Assembly (NCBI GenBank): GCA_016704445.1
Contig: JADJAE010000167.1
Span: 1 to 64,000 of the forward strand
Direction: 5' to 3'
From: Deltaproteobacteria bacterium
Lineage (GTDB): Bacteria > Myxococcota_A > Polyangia > Polyangiales > Ga0077539
DNA: 64,000 bases
This document shows, piece after piece, positions 1 to 8,404 of this stretch. Every line of letters begins with the position of its first letter. Position 1 is the first letter of the stretch. The notes under the pieces were generated by a model. It saw only the letters and a list, made by a program, of their open reading frames with translations. It was not told the origin of the DNA and made no database searches. The translations under genes and the position numbers were made by a program.

Positions 1-294
1 CGCCTCCACCGGCTTCGGCGCGTAGCCGTGCCGCTGCGCCAGCGCCTCGTCGCTCGCCTGGAGCTGCACGTGGATCTCGTCGAGGTGCTCGCCCTCCCGC
101 CGCAGCTTCGCGATGATCTTCGCTCGTAGCTGGTGGCTCGCCCCATACCGCGTCGCCGCGCCCCGGAAGGGGACCGGCGTCAGCAGTCCACGGTCGATCC
201 ATGAGTGGAGCGTGTCCCTCGACACCCCGATCTCCGCAGCCAGCTCGCGCGCGCTCAACGCTCCAGGCTCCTCCACAGGACCTCGTCTGCTCAC
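1..294 (-). CDS. MerR-like helix-turn-helix protein (3' end outside window)
   Basis: This gene runs leftward off the window, and 98 codons are visible from a GTG start. A purine-rich SD-like GGGAGA lies about 5 bases upstream of the GTG. The N-terminal part reads as a MerR/excisionase-type winged helix: LSARELAAEIGVSRDTLHSWIDRGLL at residues 13-38 in two blocks (helix-turn-helix, then a wing), followed by LTPVPFRGAATRYGAS and a basic helix. The rest is an amphipathic helical stretch. It is probably a small DNA-binding protein. It is transcribed divergently from the lipoprotein at 557, and the repeat-rich space between them is a natural place for it to bind. That last step is inference. The missing C-terminus prevents a finer family call. 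Confidence 0.7.
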   Translation of the reverse strand, partial: MSRRGPVEEPGALSARELAAEIGVSRDTLHSWIDRGLLTPVPFRGAATRYGASHQLRAKIIAKLRREGEHLDEIHVQLQASDEALAQRHGYAPKPVEA

Positions 295-326
295 CGACGG
301 TCTCCCTTCCTACGATCGAGCCAGAA

Positions 327-497
327 TATGACTCGATGGAGGGCTGTTCATCCTCCGTGCAGAAGAAATATCACTCGTTGCGGGCATCGATCATCCTCCG
401 GTGAGCATAAAAATGACTCGTTCTGGGAGACTTCATCCTCCGCGCGAGCATTCCGTTTGCTCGCACGGAGGAGTGAACCCTTCCAATCGAGTCAAAC
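327..497. repeat. Four-copy ~42-bp repeat array with large palindrome
   Basis: Three direct copies carry ATGACTCG or ATCACTCG at 328, 370 and 413, and TCATCCTCCG at 348, 391 and 433, so the period is 42-43 bp. A fourth copy lies inverted at about 460-497 (CGGAGGAGTGA at 466, CGAGTCA at 488). The third copy and the inverted copy form a hairpin: arms 436-450 and 458-472, one mismatch, 7-base loop. The array fills the divergent promoter between the HTH gene and the lipoprotein gene. Operator array or mobile repeat are both possible. Confidence 0.75.
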
Positions 498-556
498 CGC
501 AGCGCGCTCGGGGCATTTGACACCCTGCCGCGGGATACCTGTACCTTCGCGCCACC

Positions 557-2140
557 ATGAAGACCCTCTCCGTCCTGTGCGCCGCGGCCTTCCTCGCGGG
601 CTGCGCCTCCGACGAGGTCGACGCGATCCCTGGCGAGGACGACTGGGCCTCCGACCAGATCGTGGGCGCCAACTCGGTCGGCCGGCGCATGGCCGTCGAG
701 GGCTTCGTCTACGTGCCGGTGGGCTCTCTCCAGTCGACCATCACCAGCGCCGTCACCGCGCAGATGCGCGTGCTCTTCGGCGCCGCGCGCACCAGCGACA
801 TCGGCCTCTCCGAGCGGCAGCCGATCATCAACCCGACCTCCTTCCGCCGCGACGAGGTGTCCGTCGTCGACACCGCCCGGCCGACCGCCGCGCCGCGCAC
901 CATGTGGCGCGTCCGCTACACCTATCGCTCGCGCGCCGTCGTGCCGCGCAGCCTCGCGACCACCAGCACCATCCCCACGGCGACGCTCTTCCCGGTCTCC
1001 CTCGGAACGCGCGCCGACGGGGTCATCGAGCGCTGCCAGGCCGACCGCACCCACGGCCTCTCCGCGGCCACCATCTGGTATCACTTCCAGCCCACGCTCC
1101 CGGACTGCGCGTCGGCCATCGAGGCCGAGCGCCAGCAGATCGAGGCCGACCGCCGGAGGCTCACCACCCCCGACCGGCAGGTGACCGCCAGCGAGGTCGG
1201 GCGGCTCTACCTCCCGCTCACCATGGCCTTCACGCCCCTCGAGTCCAACGAGGCCGCGTCGCCCGAATACCACCGGCTGTATGAAGACGACCGCCTCGTG
1301 GCGTACTCGTTCTTCGGGCTCGACAACGAGGCCGACGCCTACGACTACGGCGCCAAGAACTACTTCACCTGGCTGCGCACCGTCACCCGCGCGCAGCCCA
1401 CGATGCGCTTCAGCGTCCCCGACGGCACCGACCTCCTCGCGGTCACCTGGAACAGCCGCCCCATCGCCAACGTCACCTACGAGCGGGTGATGGCCTGGGT
1501 GCTCGACGACGCCAACTACCCCACGGAGGTCTCCTCGGCCGATCGCCGGGCCTTCCGGCTGCAGGTGCTGCGGCAGTGGCGCGGTCACTACGTGCACCTG
1601 GGCATGAGCGCGCAGGTGAGCACCGGGGGCCGCTCGCGGCTGGTGCCCATCGAGCTGCGCACGTGGTACGGCGACGAGGAGAACGACCAGCGCGCGGCGT
1701 CGCGTCGGTACGCGGCGGCGTTCCGCGACGGGGACGTCTTCCAGTACACCGGGCACTCGCACCTGGGCTTCGGCCCGCTCGACCCGGTGAACTATCCGGC
1801 CTCGGTCTTCCCCAACAAGTACCAGCTGATGATGGTGAACAGCTGCGTGTCGTTCAACTACTACAACCAGTTCTTCCGGCTGCACCCGGGCGGCAGCGCC
1901 AACCTCGACACCATCACCAACGGCATCGAGGTCTACCTCGAAGGCGCCGGAACCTCCTCCGCGCGCTTCATCCTCGCCCTGATGGACGGCCGCTTCCGCA
2001 ACTACCGCGCGATCCTCACGGACATGCGCGTCGACCTGCCGTGGGAGGCCGCCCATGACCCCAACCGCGTGGCCGACGGCGAGCTCGACAACGTCTTCAC
2101 GCAGGCCCGCTTCCCGATGACGCTCACGCCCGCTCGCTGA
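557..2140 (+). CDS. Secreted lipoprotein with gingipain-like (clan CD) His/Cys dyad
   Basis: The protein has 527 aa. Its N-terminus is a lipoprotein signal (MKTLSVLCAAAFLAGC, lipobox LAGC), so it should be anchored in the outer membrane or exported. Most of the chain matches no family I recognise. The C-terminal third contains YTGHSH (His400) followed 30 residues later by MMVNSCVS (Cys430), and then GIEVYLEGAGTSSARF. This resembles the catalytic block of C25 gingipains, where YTGHGS is followed by a strand, a Cys and a Gly-rich loop. A caspase-fold cysteine peptidase is therefore my best guess, but it rests on motif order only. The gene starts 12 codons after the repeat array ends and stands alone ahead of thrA. 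Confidence 0.6.
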   Translation: MKTLSVLCAAAFLAGCASDEVDAIPGEDDWASDQIVGANSVGRRMAVEGFVYVPVGSLQSTITSAVTAQMRVLFGAARTSDIGLSERQPIINPTSFRRDEVSVVDTARPTAAPRTMWRVRYTYRSRAVVPRSLATTSTIPTATLFPVSLGTRADGVIERCQADRTHGLSAATIWYHFQPTLPDCASAIEAERQQIEADRRRLTTPDRQVTASEVGRLYLPLTMAFTPLESNEAASPEYHRLYEDDRLVAYSFFGLDNEADAYDYGAKNYFTWLRTVTRAQPTMRFSVPDGTDLLAVTWNSRPIANVTYERVMAWVLDDANYPTEVSSADRRAFRLQVLRQWRGHYVHLGMSAQVSTGGRSRLVPIELRTWYGDEENDQRAASRRYAAAFRDGDVFQYTGHSHLGFGPLDPVNYPASVFPNKYQLMMVNSCVSFNYYNQFFRLHPGGSANLDTITNGIEVYLEGAGTSSARFILALMDGRFRNYRAILTDMRVDLPWEAAHDPNRVADGELDNVFTQARFPMTLTPAR

Positions 2141-2185
2141 GCCCCTACCGCCGCGCAGGCGGCGTGCGCTATCACCGGTGGTGCC

Positions 2186-4651
2186 ATGACAACCGCACCC
2201 TGGGTCGTTCACAAGTTCGGCGGAACCAGCGTCGCCAGCGCCCAGCGCTACCGCGACGTGGCCGCCATCGTCGCGCGCGAGCCCGGAGTCCGGAAGGCCG
2301 TGGTGGTGTCGGCGATGGCGAAGGTCACCGACGCGCTCATCGCCCTGACGGAGCTCGCCCGCGCGAGAGACGAGGGCTACGTCGCCCGGCTCGCGGTGCT
2401 GGTCGAGCGGCACGTCGAGGCCGCCAAGGAGCTGCTACCGGAGCCGGCGTACCTGGCGCTGACGGCGGTGCTGCGCGCCGACGCGGCGGACATCGCGGAC
2501 GTGCTGCGGGCGATCTGGCTGGCCCGCACCTGCTCCGAGGAGCTCACCGAGCTGGTGTCGGGCTACGGGGAGATCTGGTCGGCGCAGATGCTGGGCGCTC
2601 ACCTCGGGGCCACGGGCAGGAGCGCTCGCTGGCTCGACGCGAGGAAGGTGCTGGTGGTGCGCCCCGGGGAGACCGGCCCGGTGGTGGACTGGTCGGCGTC
2701 GAGGGCGCTGCTGATGGCGTGGCTGGCGAGCGAACCGACGGACGAGCTGGTCATCACGGGCTTCGTGGCGCAGACGCCGGAGGGGGTTCCCACGACGCTC
2801 AAGCGCAACGGGAGCGACTTCTCGGCGTCGATCTTCGGCTCCCTCCTCGACGCCTCCGCCGTCACCATCTGGACCGACGTGGACGGCGTGTTGAGCGCTG
2901 ATCCGCGGCGCGTTCCGGAGGCGGTGGTGCTCGATGAGATGTCCTACGACGAGGCCATGGAGCTCGCGTATTTCGGCGCCAAGGTGCTGCACCCCCGCAC
3001 CATGGCCCCGTGCGTGGCGCAGGCGATCCCCATCTGGATCCGCAACACCTTCAACCCGACGCACCCGGGCACTCGCATCCACCGGGCCGAGCCTGCGAAG
3101 GCGGGCGCCCCCTCGGTGAAGGGCTTCTCCACCGTCGACGGCATCGCGCTCATCAACGTCGAGGGCACCGGGATGATGGGCGTCCCCGGCGTGGCGCAGC
3201 GCATCTTCGGCTCGCTGCGCTCGGTGAGCGTCTCCGTGGTGATGATCTCCCAGGCGAGCTCGGAGCACTCGGTGTGCTTCGCGGTCCCTGAGGCGCAGGC
3301 GGGCCTGGCGCACGCGACGGTGGAGAAGGCCTTCGCGTCGGAGGTGCACCGGGGGCAGATCGAGCGCGTCGACGTGGTGCTCGGGTGCAGCGTGCTGGCC
3401 GCCGTGGGAGAGCGCATGGCCGACACGCCCGGCGTGGCCGCGAGGCTCTTCGGATCGCTCTCCAAGGCGGGCATCAACGTCCGCGCCATCGCGCAGGGAT
3501 CGTCCGAGCGCAACATCTCCCTGGTGGTCGACCGCGCCGACTCGACGCGCGCGCTGCGGGCCGTGCACGCGGGCTTCTACCTCTCCGACCAGGTGATCTC
3601 CGTCGGCGTGGTGGGCCCCGGTCTCGTGGGCCGCGCGCTGCTGGCTCAGCTCGAGGCCCAGGCGCCGCTGCTGCGGGCGCGCTTCAAGCTCGACCTGCGG
3701 GTGAGGGCCATCGCCAGCTCGACGCGCATGGTGCTGGGCGACCCTTCGCTGGCGGCCGATGCGTGGGAGGGCGGAGGGCCGACGGTTCCGACGGACCTCA
3801 CGGCGCTGGCCGAGCACATCCGCCCGTCGCACCTGCCGCACGCGGTGATCATCGACTGCTCCGCGAGCGACGCCGTCGCCGAGCGCTACGCGGGTTGGCT
3901 CGATCGGGGCATCCACGTGATCACCCCCAACAAGCGAGCGGGAGCCGGTCCGCTGGAGCGCTACCGGGCCATCAAGGAGCGGGCGCAGGCGAGGCGCACT
4001 CGCTTCTTCTACGAGGCCACGGTGGGGGCGGGGCTGCCGGTGATCACCACGCTGCGCGACCTCATCCAGACGGGCGACCGGGTGACGCGCATCGAGGGGG
4101 TGCTCTCCGGGACGCTGTCGTACGTGTTCAATTCGTACACTGGGGGAACGAGCTTCTCGGAGGTGGTGCGGCAGGCGAAGGCCCTCGGGTACACCGAGCC
4201 CGATCCGCGCGACGACCTCGCGGGGACCGACGTCGCCCGCAAGCTGGTGATCCTCGGGCGGGAGATGGACCTGGCCATGGAGCTCGATGCGGTGACGGTG
4301 CAGAGCCTGGTTCCGGAGGCGCTGCGGGGGGCCGACGTGGAGGCCTTCATGACGGGCCTCGCGGACTTCGACGCGCCGATGGCGGCGGCGCTGGAGGAGG
4401 CGAGGGCGGCGGGCGAGGTGCTGCGCTACGTCGGGGTGATCGAGGCCGACGGGCGGGCGAGCGCGTCGCTGCGGCGGTATCCCCTGGCGCACCCCTTCGC
4501 TCGGGTGGGGGCGAGCGACAACATATTGGCCTTCACGACGGCGCGGTACCACACGCAGCCGCTGATCGTGCAGGGCCCCGGGGCGGGGCCGGAGGTCACC
4601 GCGGGGGGCGTCTTCGCCGACCTGCTGCGGCTGGCTTCTTCGGTGGGGTGA
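2186..4651 (+). CDS. thrA: Bifunctional aspartokinase / homoserine dehydrogenase
   Basis: At 821 aa it is almost exactly the length of the enterobacterial ThrA/MetL fusion. The N-terminal aspartokinase carries KFGGTSV at residues 10-16 and phosphorylates aspartate. Two ACT-type regulatory repeats follow (about 315-465), which in this family bind the feedback amino acid. The homoserine dehydrogenase half starts near residue 472 with the NAD(P) loop VGVVGPGLVG. It carries LSGTLSYVFN and the signature region around LGYTEPDPRDDLAGTDVARK in two adjacent blocks. The enzyme catalyses the first and third steps from aspartate to threonine/methionine. It appears to be a single-gene unit. Threonine synthase lies 6.6 kb downstream on the other strand and no thrB is seen. 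Confidence 0.96.
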   Translation: MTTAPWVVHKFGGTSVASAQRYRDVAAIVAREPGVRKAVVVSAMAKVTDALIALTELARARDEGYVARLAVLVERHVEAAKELLPEPAYLALTAVLRADAADIADVLRAIWLARTCSEELTELVSGYGEIWSAQMLGAHLGATGRSARWLDARKVLVVRPGETGPVVDWSASRALLMAWLASEPTDELVITGFVAQTPEGVPTTLKRNGSDFSASIFGSLLDASAVTIWTDVDGVLSADPRRVPEAVVLDEMSYDEAMELAYFGAKVLHPRTMAPCVAQAIPIWIRNTFNPTHPGTRIHRAEPAKAGAPSVKGFSTVDGIALINVEGTGMMGVPGVAQRIFGSLRSVSVSVVMISQASSEHSVCFAVPEAQAGLAHATVEKAFASEVHRGQIERVDVVLGCSVLAAVGERMADTPGVAARLFGSLSKAGINVRAIAQGSSERNISLVVDRADSTRALRAVHAGFYLSDQVISVGVVGPGLVGRALLAQLEAQAPLLRARFKLDLRVRAIASSTRMVLGDPSLAADAWEGGGPTVPTDLTALAEHIRPSHLPHAVIIDCSASDAVAERYAGWLDRGIHVITPNKRAGAGPLERYRAIKERAQARRTRFFYEATVGAGLPVITTLRDLIQTGDRVTRIEGVLSGTLSYVFNSYTGGTSFSEVVRQAKALGYTEPDPRDDLAGTDVARKLVILGREMDLAMELDAVTVQSLVPEALRGADVEAFMTGLADFDAPMAAALEEARAAGEVLRYVGVIEADGRASASLRRYPLAHPFARVGASDNILAFTTARYHTQPLIVQGPGAGPEVTAGGVFADLLRLASSVG

Positions 4652-4678
4652 GCGTAGGCCGCGGGGTCCTTCGTCACT

Positions 4679-4963
4679 GGATACCCCGTCGCAAGATCTC
4701 TGACGGGTTGAGCAGGGCGCCCGCCCCCGCGATGTGCCTACGCACGGGTCGGCGCGCGTCGGGAGGAGAACCGCAAGGGGAGCAAGGGGCGCAAGGAGGA
4801 GTTCAGTCGGTGCTGGCGCATCGGGTTCGCGAGAGCGTTGGAGCGCCTGCCCGCCCAAGCCCGTCGCTCCCTGCGCCCCTTGCTCCCCTTGCGGTTCTCC
4901 TCCCGACTGACGGCGCGTAGGCATCGGGGCGGGCGCCCTCGCCCTTGCGACGCGGTGGTGGAT
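4679..4963. repeat. ~280-bp imperfect inverted repeat (MITE-like)
   Basis: Two arms flank a centre of about 78 bases. A 36-bp stretch is perfectly inverted (4758-4793 against 4872-4907). Outward, GGGCGCCCGCCCC pairs again (4715 against 4938), then CGTCGCAAG (4687-4695) with CTTGCGACG (4944-4952). No ORF with coding character lies inside. The element fills the gap between thrA and the low-GC gene at 5054. Its size and nested symmetry resemble a non-autonomous transposable element, but no target-site duplication is obvious. Confidence 0.7.
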
Positions 4964-5053
4964 CCGAACGCATACAACCACTGGTCGTGATAGTGTCCGG
5001 CGCGTCACAGAGATTGGGCCGACTCTGTAATCGCGGGGGGGGGCTCCTATTAT

Positions 5054-6367
5054 GTGAGCCGTCCAAGTAAGCAGCCTTCTCCCGCCGATGCGAACGATAT
5101 CATCTCATCGTGCGCAAACCGTTGTGCACTGATCGCTGGTGGAGCGGGGTTGATCCCAGGCCCATTCGGAATGGCTGCTGCGATTCCGGAGATCCTCCTC
5201 ATCCTGAGGGGGCAGATCAACATGATCTATGACCTCGCTGTGGCGCACGGACGAAAAGCGGTCATCACGAAGGAACTTCTCCTCGCGGTCACGATGTCTG
5301 CGATGGGATCAAGCAGTACGGGCTTGATCGCAATGCATGGTGGTAAGGTTCTGGTCAAGCGTGCTTCGCTGCGGGTGATCCAGAAGATCGTTCAGATGCT
5401 CGCGGGGAAGGTCACGCAGCAATTGTTGAAGTCGATGATCGGGAAGTATCTCCCGGTGGTCGGGGCTGCGGCGATGGCGGCATGGGCACGCTACTCGACC
5501 AAGAAGGTAGGCGAGAAGGCGTTGGAGATTGTCTCGATGCCTATCGAGCTGAGCTCGGAGATGGTCGATGACGTCGAACCTTCAATGGCCTCGACTGAAC
5601 AGTCTCCTGTTTCATCGGCTGGAGCATCTGCCGAAGGAATGATGGATGCCATTCAGATCCAGATCTTGATTGCGCTGATGCATATTGATCGGGTCGCCAG
5701 TCCTGCGGAAGTCTCATTCATTCGGGATGTAATCGACACGTCGGCGATGTCGTCCTCAGAGAAGGATCGATTTCGCCAGGCTCTCCAAAAGCCGATGCCG
5801 GTTCCCAACGACCTTGCTCCATTGATGGCATCGCCGGAGCGCGCGATCGGTGTTCTCAGCGCAATGATTGGGCTCGCTCGACGGGACGGCACGGTTCATC
5901 TCAACGAGCGGTTGCTGATCAAGCAGATCGGTGCCCGACTCGGATTTTCGGAATCGGATGTGGAAAGCGCCTTTGCAACCTCAGAAGATGTTCCGGGGCG
6001 CTCGGTTCAGTCGCAAGACGTTCCGTGGACGATCGCTCAGTTCGTCACGGATCCGCAGTTCGGCCTTCCGGTTGATCTGACGGTATCCGGAACGATCACG
6101 GTGCAGGGACTTTGGCCCGAGGCGCACGCTTGGGTGGCTGAATGCGTAGGGAGGACTGCGATTCATGGACTCGAACACGCTCAGGGAAGCGTGATGTTCT
6201 CCGCTGAACGTCCAGAGCAGTTCGCTGACTGGCTACGATTCCAGGTCGAATCCGCCCTTCAGATTCACAGCTTGAAGGTCACGAACATGAAGGACCTTCG
6301 GATCAACCTCTCTCCGGCTGCTGCGGGAGCGCTGCGAGATGCTTCCAGATCCGACGCCACGGTCTGA
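5054..6367 (+). CDS. EcsC-like hydrophobic N-domain fused to TerB-like domain
   Basis: The protein has 437 aa. The start is GTG at 5054, because the ATG at 5052 is followed immediately by a stop. Residues about 20-150 are Gly/Ala-rich and hydrophobic (AGGAGLIPGPFGMAAAIPE and following), resembling EcsC or DUF697-type membrane-associated domains. Residues about 193-305 look like a TerB/DjlA-type helical domain: IQILIALMHIDRVASPAEV, then IGLARRDGTVHLNERLLI, with an acidic residue after each helix. The last 120 residues are unassigned. The third codon positions contain far more A/T than in the neighbours, and the gene abuts a large inverted repeat, so recent transfer is likely. Function is unknown. 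TerB domains are associated with membrane stress or phage-resistance modules. Confidence 0.7.
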   Translation: MSRPSKQPSPADANDIISSCANRCALIAGGAGLIPGPFGMAAAIPEILLILRGQINMIYDLAVAHGRKAVITKELLLAVTMSAMGSSSTGLIAMHGGKVLVKRASLRVIQKIVQMLAGKVTQQLLKSMIGKYLPVVGAAAMAAWARYSTKKVGEKALEIVSMPIELSSEMVDDVEPSMASTEQSPVSSAGASAEGMMDAIQIQILIALMHIDRVASPAEVSFIRDVIDTSAMSSSEKDRFRQALQKPMPVPNDLAPLMASPERAIGVLSAMIGLARRDGTVHLNERLLIKQIGARLGFSESDVESAFATSEDVPGRSVQSQDVPWTIAQFVTDPQFGLPVDLTVSGTITVQGLWPEAHAWVAECVGRTAIHGLEHAQGSVMFSAERPEQFADWLRFQVESALQIHSLKVTNMKDLRINLSPAAAGALRDASRSDATV

Positions 6368-6446
6368 ACCATCGGCCCATCGGCGACCTCATCCTCGACA
6401 GGTTCATCTCGCCGTCCTACTCAGGGGCCAAACTCGATAGACCGCC

Positions 6447-6917
6447 TCACCCGCTCTCTCCCTTCTTCACCTTCGCCCGCTTCTTCCGCGCCCTCACCTC
6501 GACCCCTTCGGCGCTGAGCGACACGCTCACCGACCCGTCGGCGTAAACCCGCGCCACGAAGGGTACCTCGGTCTGCGCGACGATCTCCCGCATCATCGGC
6601 AGCGCCGCGACCCAGGCTCGCGCGATCTCGGCTCCCTTCAGGTCGCCGCCCACGAGCACGAAGACCGCGGTCGCGGCCTCGAAGAGCGCCACGATCTCTG
6701 CGGGGCGATGGAGAATCTGCTCGTCCTTGGTCAGCGCCACCCAACCCGACGCGCCGACCGCCGTCAGCCACACCTCGTCGGGGTCGTCCTTCTTGAAGTG
6801 ATCGTCGTGCACCTCGACCGACGCGCCCGCGGCGCGCAGCGCGGAGGCGACGATCTTCCCGCCCAGCGAGCGATCTACGAAGAAGGTGAGGGGCTCACGC
6901 AGCCGCGTCACGGTCAC
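6447..6917 (-). CDS. VapC45-type PIN-domain toxin
   Basis: The protein has 156 aa from a GTG start that overlaps the end of the upstream antitoxin gene by 23 bp. The layout is that of the PIN-like fold of Mycobacterium VapC45: FFVDRSLGG (Asp15), DDPDEVWL (Asp47/Glu48) and ALTKDEQI (Thr63, Asp65). These acidic residues are where a PIN ribonuclease holds its metal. The C-terminus is a lysine/arginine-rich tail. The likely activity is cleavage of RNA when not held by the partner. The residue assignments are read by eye, but the pairing with a DUF433 gene makes the call firm. Confidence 0.85.
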   Translation of the reverse strand: MTVTRLREPLTFFVDRSLGGKIVASALRAAGASVEVHDDHFKKDDPDEVWLTAVGASGWVALTKDEQILHRPAEIVALFEAATAVFVLVGGDLKGAEIARAWVAALPMMREIVAQTEVPFVARVYADGSVSVSLSAEGVEVRARKKRAKVKKGESG

Positions 6918-7608
6918 GCAACTCGCAGCGCATGGCGGCGACGATCTGCGCCTCGCTCACGCCGAAGTCCTCGGCCAGCTCGGAGACCTCCTCGCCGGCC
7001 CGCAGGCGGGCGGCGACCTCCTGCGTCGGCACGCCCGTCCCCGCGATGACCGGGCGTCCGAAGCTCACGGCGGGATCGACGACGATGTGCCTCGGAGCAT
7101 CGGGTGCGCTCTGCGAACCAGGGAACGGATAGAGCTTGATGGGCAGCCCGTCGACGCCGCGCTCGACCCGACGCAGCGCGCCGGAGAGCAGCGCGCGCGC
7201 GCCGAGCTGACCACCCTTGGAAGCGTTGACCAGAAGGTTGAGGTGCTCGACGAAGAGGTCGACGCCGTTCGTCTCGAACTGCTGCTGGAGCAGCGGCCGC
7301 TGGAGCCCGAGCTCCTTGCGGACATAGCGCAGCGCGGAGCGGATGCTCCGCAGCGGAACGTCGTGCTCGCGGCGCAGGCTCGCGAGGATGTGGCACTCGA
7401 CGAGGTTGTTGAACGAGAGGACCACGCTGCGACCGACCTTGCCGGGCAGCTCGATCACGCCAGGATCGCGTCGGCCCCCGACCATGCGACCGCACACCCA
7501 CTGCCGGAGCGTGGTCGGCGGCAGCCGGAGGTAGTGCGCCGCCTCGCGGAGCGGGTACGCCGGGACATCCCGACGGTCGACGCCGCGAAACGTTCGGATC
7601 GAGCCCAT
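6895..7608 (-). CDS. VapB45-type antitoxin (HTH + DUF433)
   Basis: The protein has 237 aa, close to the 239 aa of M. tuberculosis VapB45. The N-terminus (about 15-60) reads as a MerR-like helix-turn-helix (YPLREAAHYLRLPPTTLRQW). The C-terminus (about 175-230) is a textbook DUF433: IVVDPAVSFGRPVIAGTGVP, then VSELAEDFGVSEAQI. It should bind and neutralise the PIN toxin encoded by the overlapping downstream gene and repress the shared promoter. The order antitoxin then toxin with overlap is normal for type II modules. The gene is oriented the same way as the FNR-like gene 45 bp upstream. Confidence 0.88.
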   Translation of the reverse strand: MGSIRTFRGVDRRDVPAYPLREAAHYLRLPPTTLRQWVCGRMVGGRRDPGVIELPGKVGRSVVLSFNNLVECHILASLRREHDVPLRSIRSALRYVRKELGLQRPLLQQQFETNGVDLFVEHLNLLVNASKGGQLGARALLSGALRRVERGVDGLPIKLYPFPGSQSAPDAPRHIVVDPAVSFGRPVIAGTGVPTQEVAARLRAGEEVSELAEDFGVSEAQIVAAMRCELRDRDAAA

Positions 7609-7652
7609 GGGCTTGTTCTACCGCGCGAGGAGAGAGCGAGGCAACGCGCCCC

Positions 7653-8384
7653 TCAGGGCTCTCCCTCTCCCTCTCCCTCTCCCTCTCCCGCGGCGCGCAG
7701 CAGGGCGTCGAGGTCGACGACCCTGATCGTGCGCCGGTCGATCTCGATGGCGCCCAGCTTCACGAGGCGGGCGAGCGCGCGGGAGAAGGTCTCGGGGAGC
7801 ATCCCGAGCAGGCCCGCCACGATCTGCCGCGGAATCTGCGGGGCGTTCTGGCTGGGGGCCTCGTCGAGCAGCCAGCTCGCCACGCGGCGCGTCGCGTTGC
7901 CGTCGGCGCAGGAGCGTCGCGGCACCTCGTTGCATCGCGTGCGGAGCGCGAGCTGGAGCACGGCGCGCGCCGGGGAGTCTTCGGGGCCGAGCCAGGCGTC
8001 GACGACATCGCGCGGGGCCACGCACAGGGTCGCCGCGTTGAGGGCGACCGCCGAGTCCCGGTAGGTGTCGCTGACGAGCCCTTCGGTGCCGAGCATCTCG
8101 CCCGGGCGGCGCACGGCCCAGGTGACCCCGCTGCTGCGCGCCTCGCTGGTCTCGCGCGAGAGCGCGACGTAGCCGCTCACGATGTACCAGACGCGGTCGG
8201 CCGTATCCCCTTCGACGTAGACGTGCGCGCCCGCCTCGCGCTCCCTCGGCACGAAGGGGCACGCGCGGTGCTCGGCGACGCCCGCGGCGAGCCCTAGCGG
8301 ACACGAGTAGCAGCGCTCCAGCGCCACGCGCGGCGAGGGCGTCGAAGGCCGTTCTGCGGCGGGCGAATGAGCAACAGGCTTCAA
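7653..8384 (-). CDS. Crp/Fnr-family regulator with FNR-like cysteines
   Basis: I place the start at TTG (8384-8382), preceded by GAGGA at 5 bases. This gives 243 aa, the usual family length; the longer ATG version would add a non-conserved tail lying in promoter DNA. Cys25, Cys28 and Cys42 sit near the N-terminus and Cys121 in the sensor domain, where E. coli FNR has four Cys ligands for its oxygen-sensitive [4Fe-4S] cluster. A cyclic-nucleotide-binding-fold domain spans about 45-150. The C-terminal HTH has LPETFSRALARL, with Glu, Ser and Arg at the positions FNR uses to read TTGA half-sites. The protein ends in a Gly-Glu repeat tail. It is probably an oxygen or redox sensor; a matching box lies at 9091-9104. 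Confidence 0.85.
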   Translation of the reverse strand: MKPVAHSPAAERPSTPSPRVALERCYSCPLGLAAGVAEHRACPFVPREREAGAHVYVEGDTADRVWYIVSGYVALSRETSEARSSGVTWAVRRPGEMLGTEGLVSDTYRDSAVALNAATLCVAPRDVVDAWLGPEDSPARAVLQLALRTRCNEVPRRSCADGNATRRVASWLLDEAPSQNAPQIPRQIVAGLLGMLPETFSRALARLVKLGAIEIDRRTIRVVDLDALLRAAGEGEGEGEGEP

Positions 8385-8404
8385 CGCGTCCTCAGTGGGT
8401 GCAT

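Noticed and set aside
327..497. CRISPR array
   Set aside because: Only partial similarity between units, one unit inverted, and no conserved direct repeat with unique spacers of set length.
4758..4907. Intrinsic terminator of thrA
   Set aside because: The arms are too long and too far apart, and there is no T-run. An inverted-repeat element explains it better.
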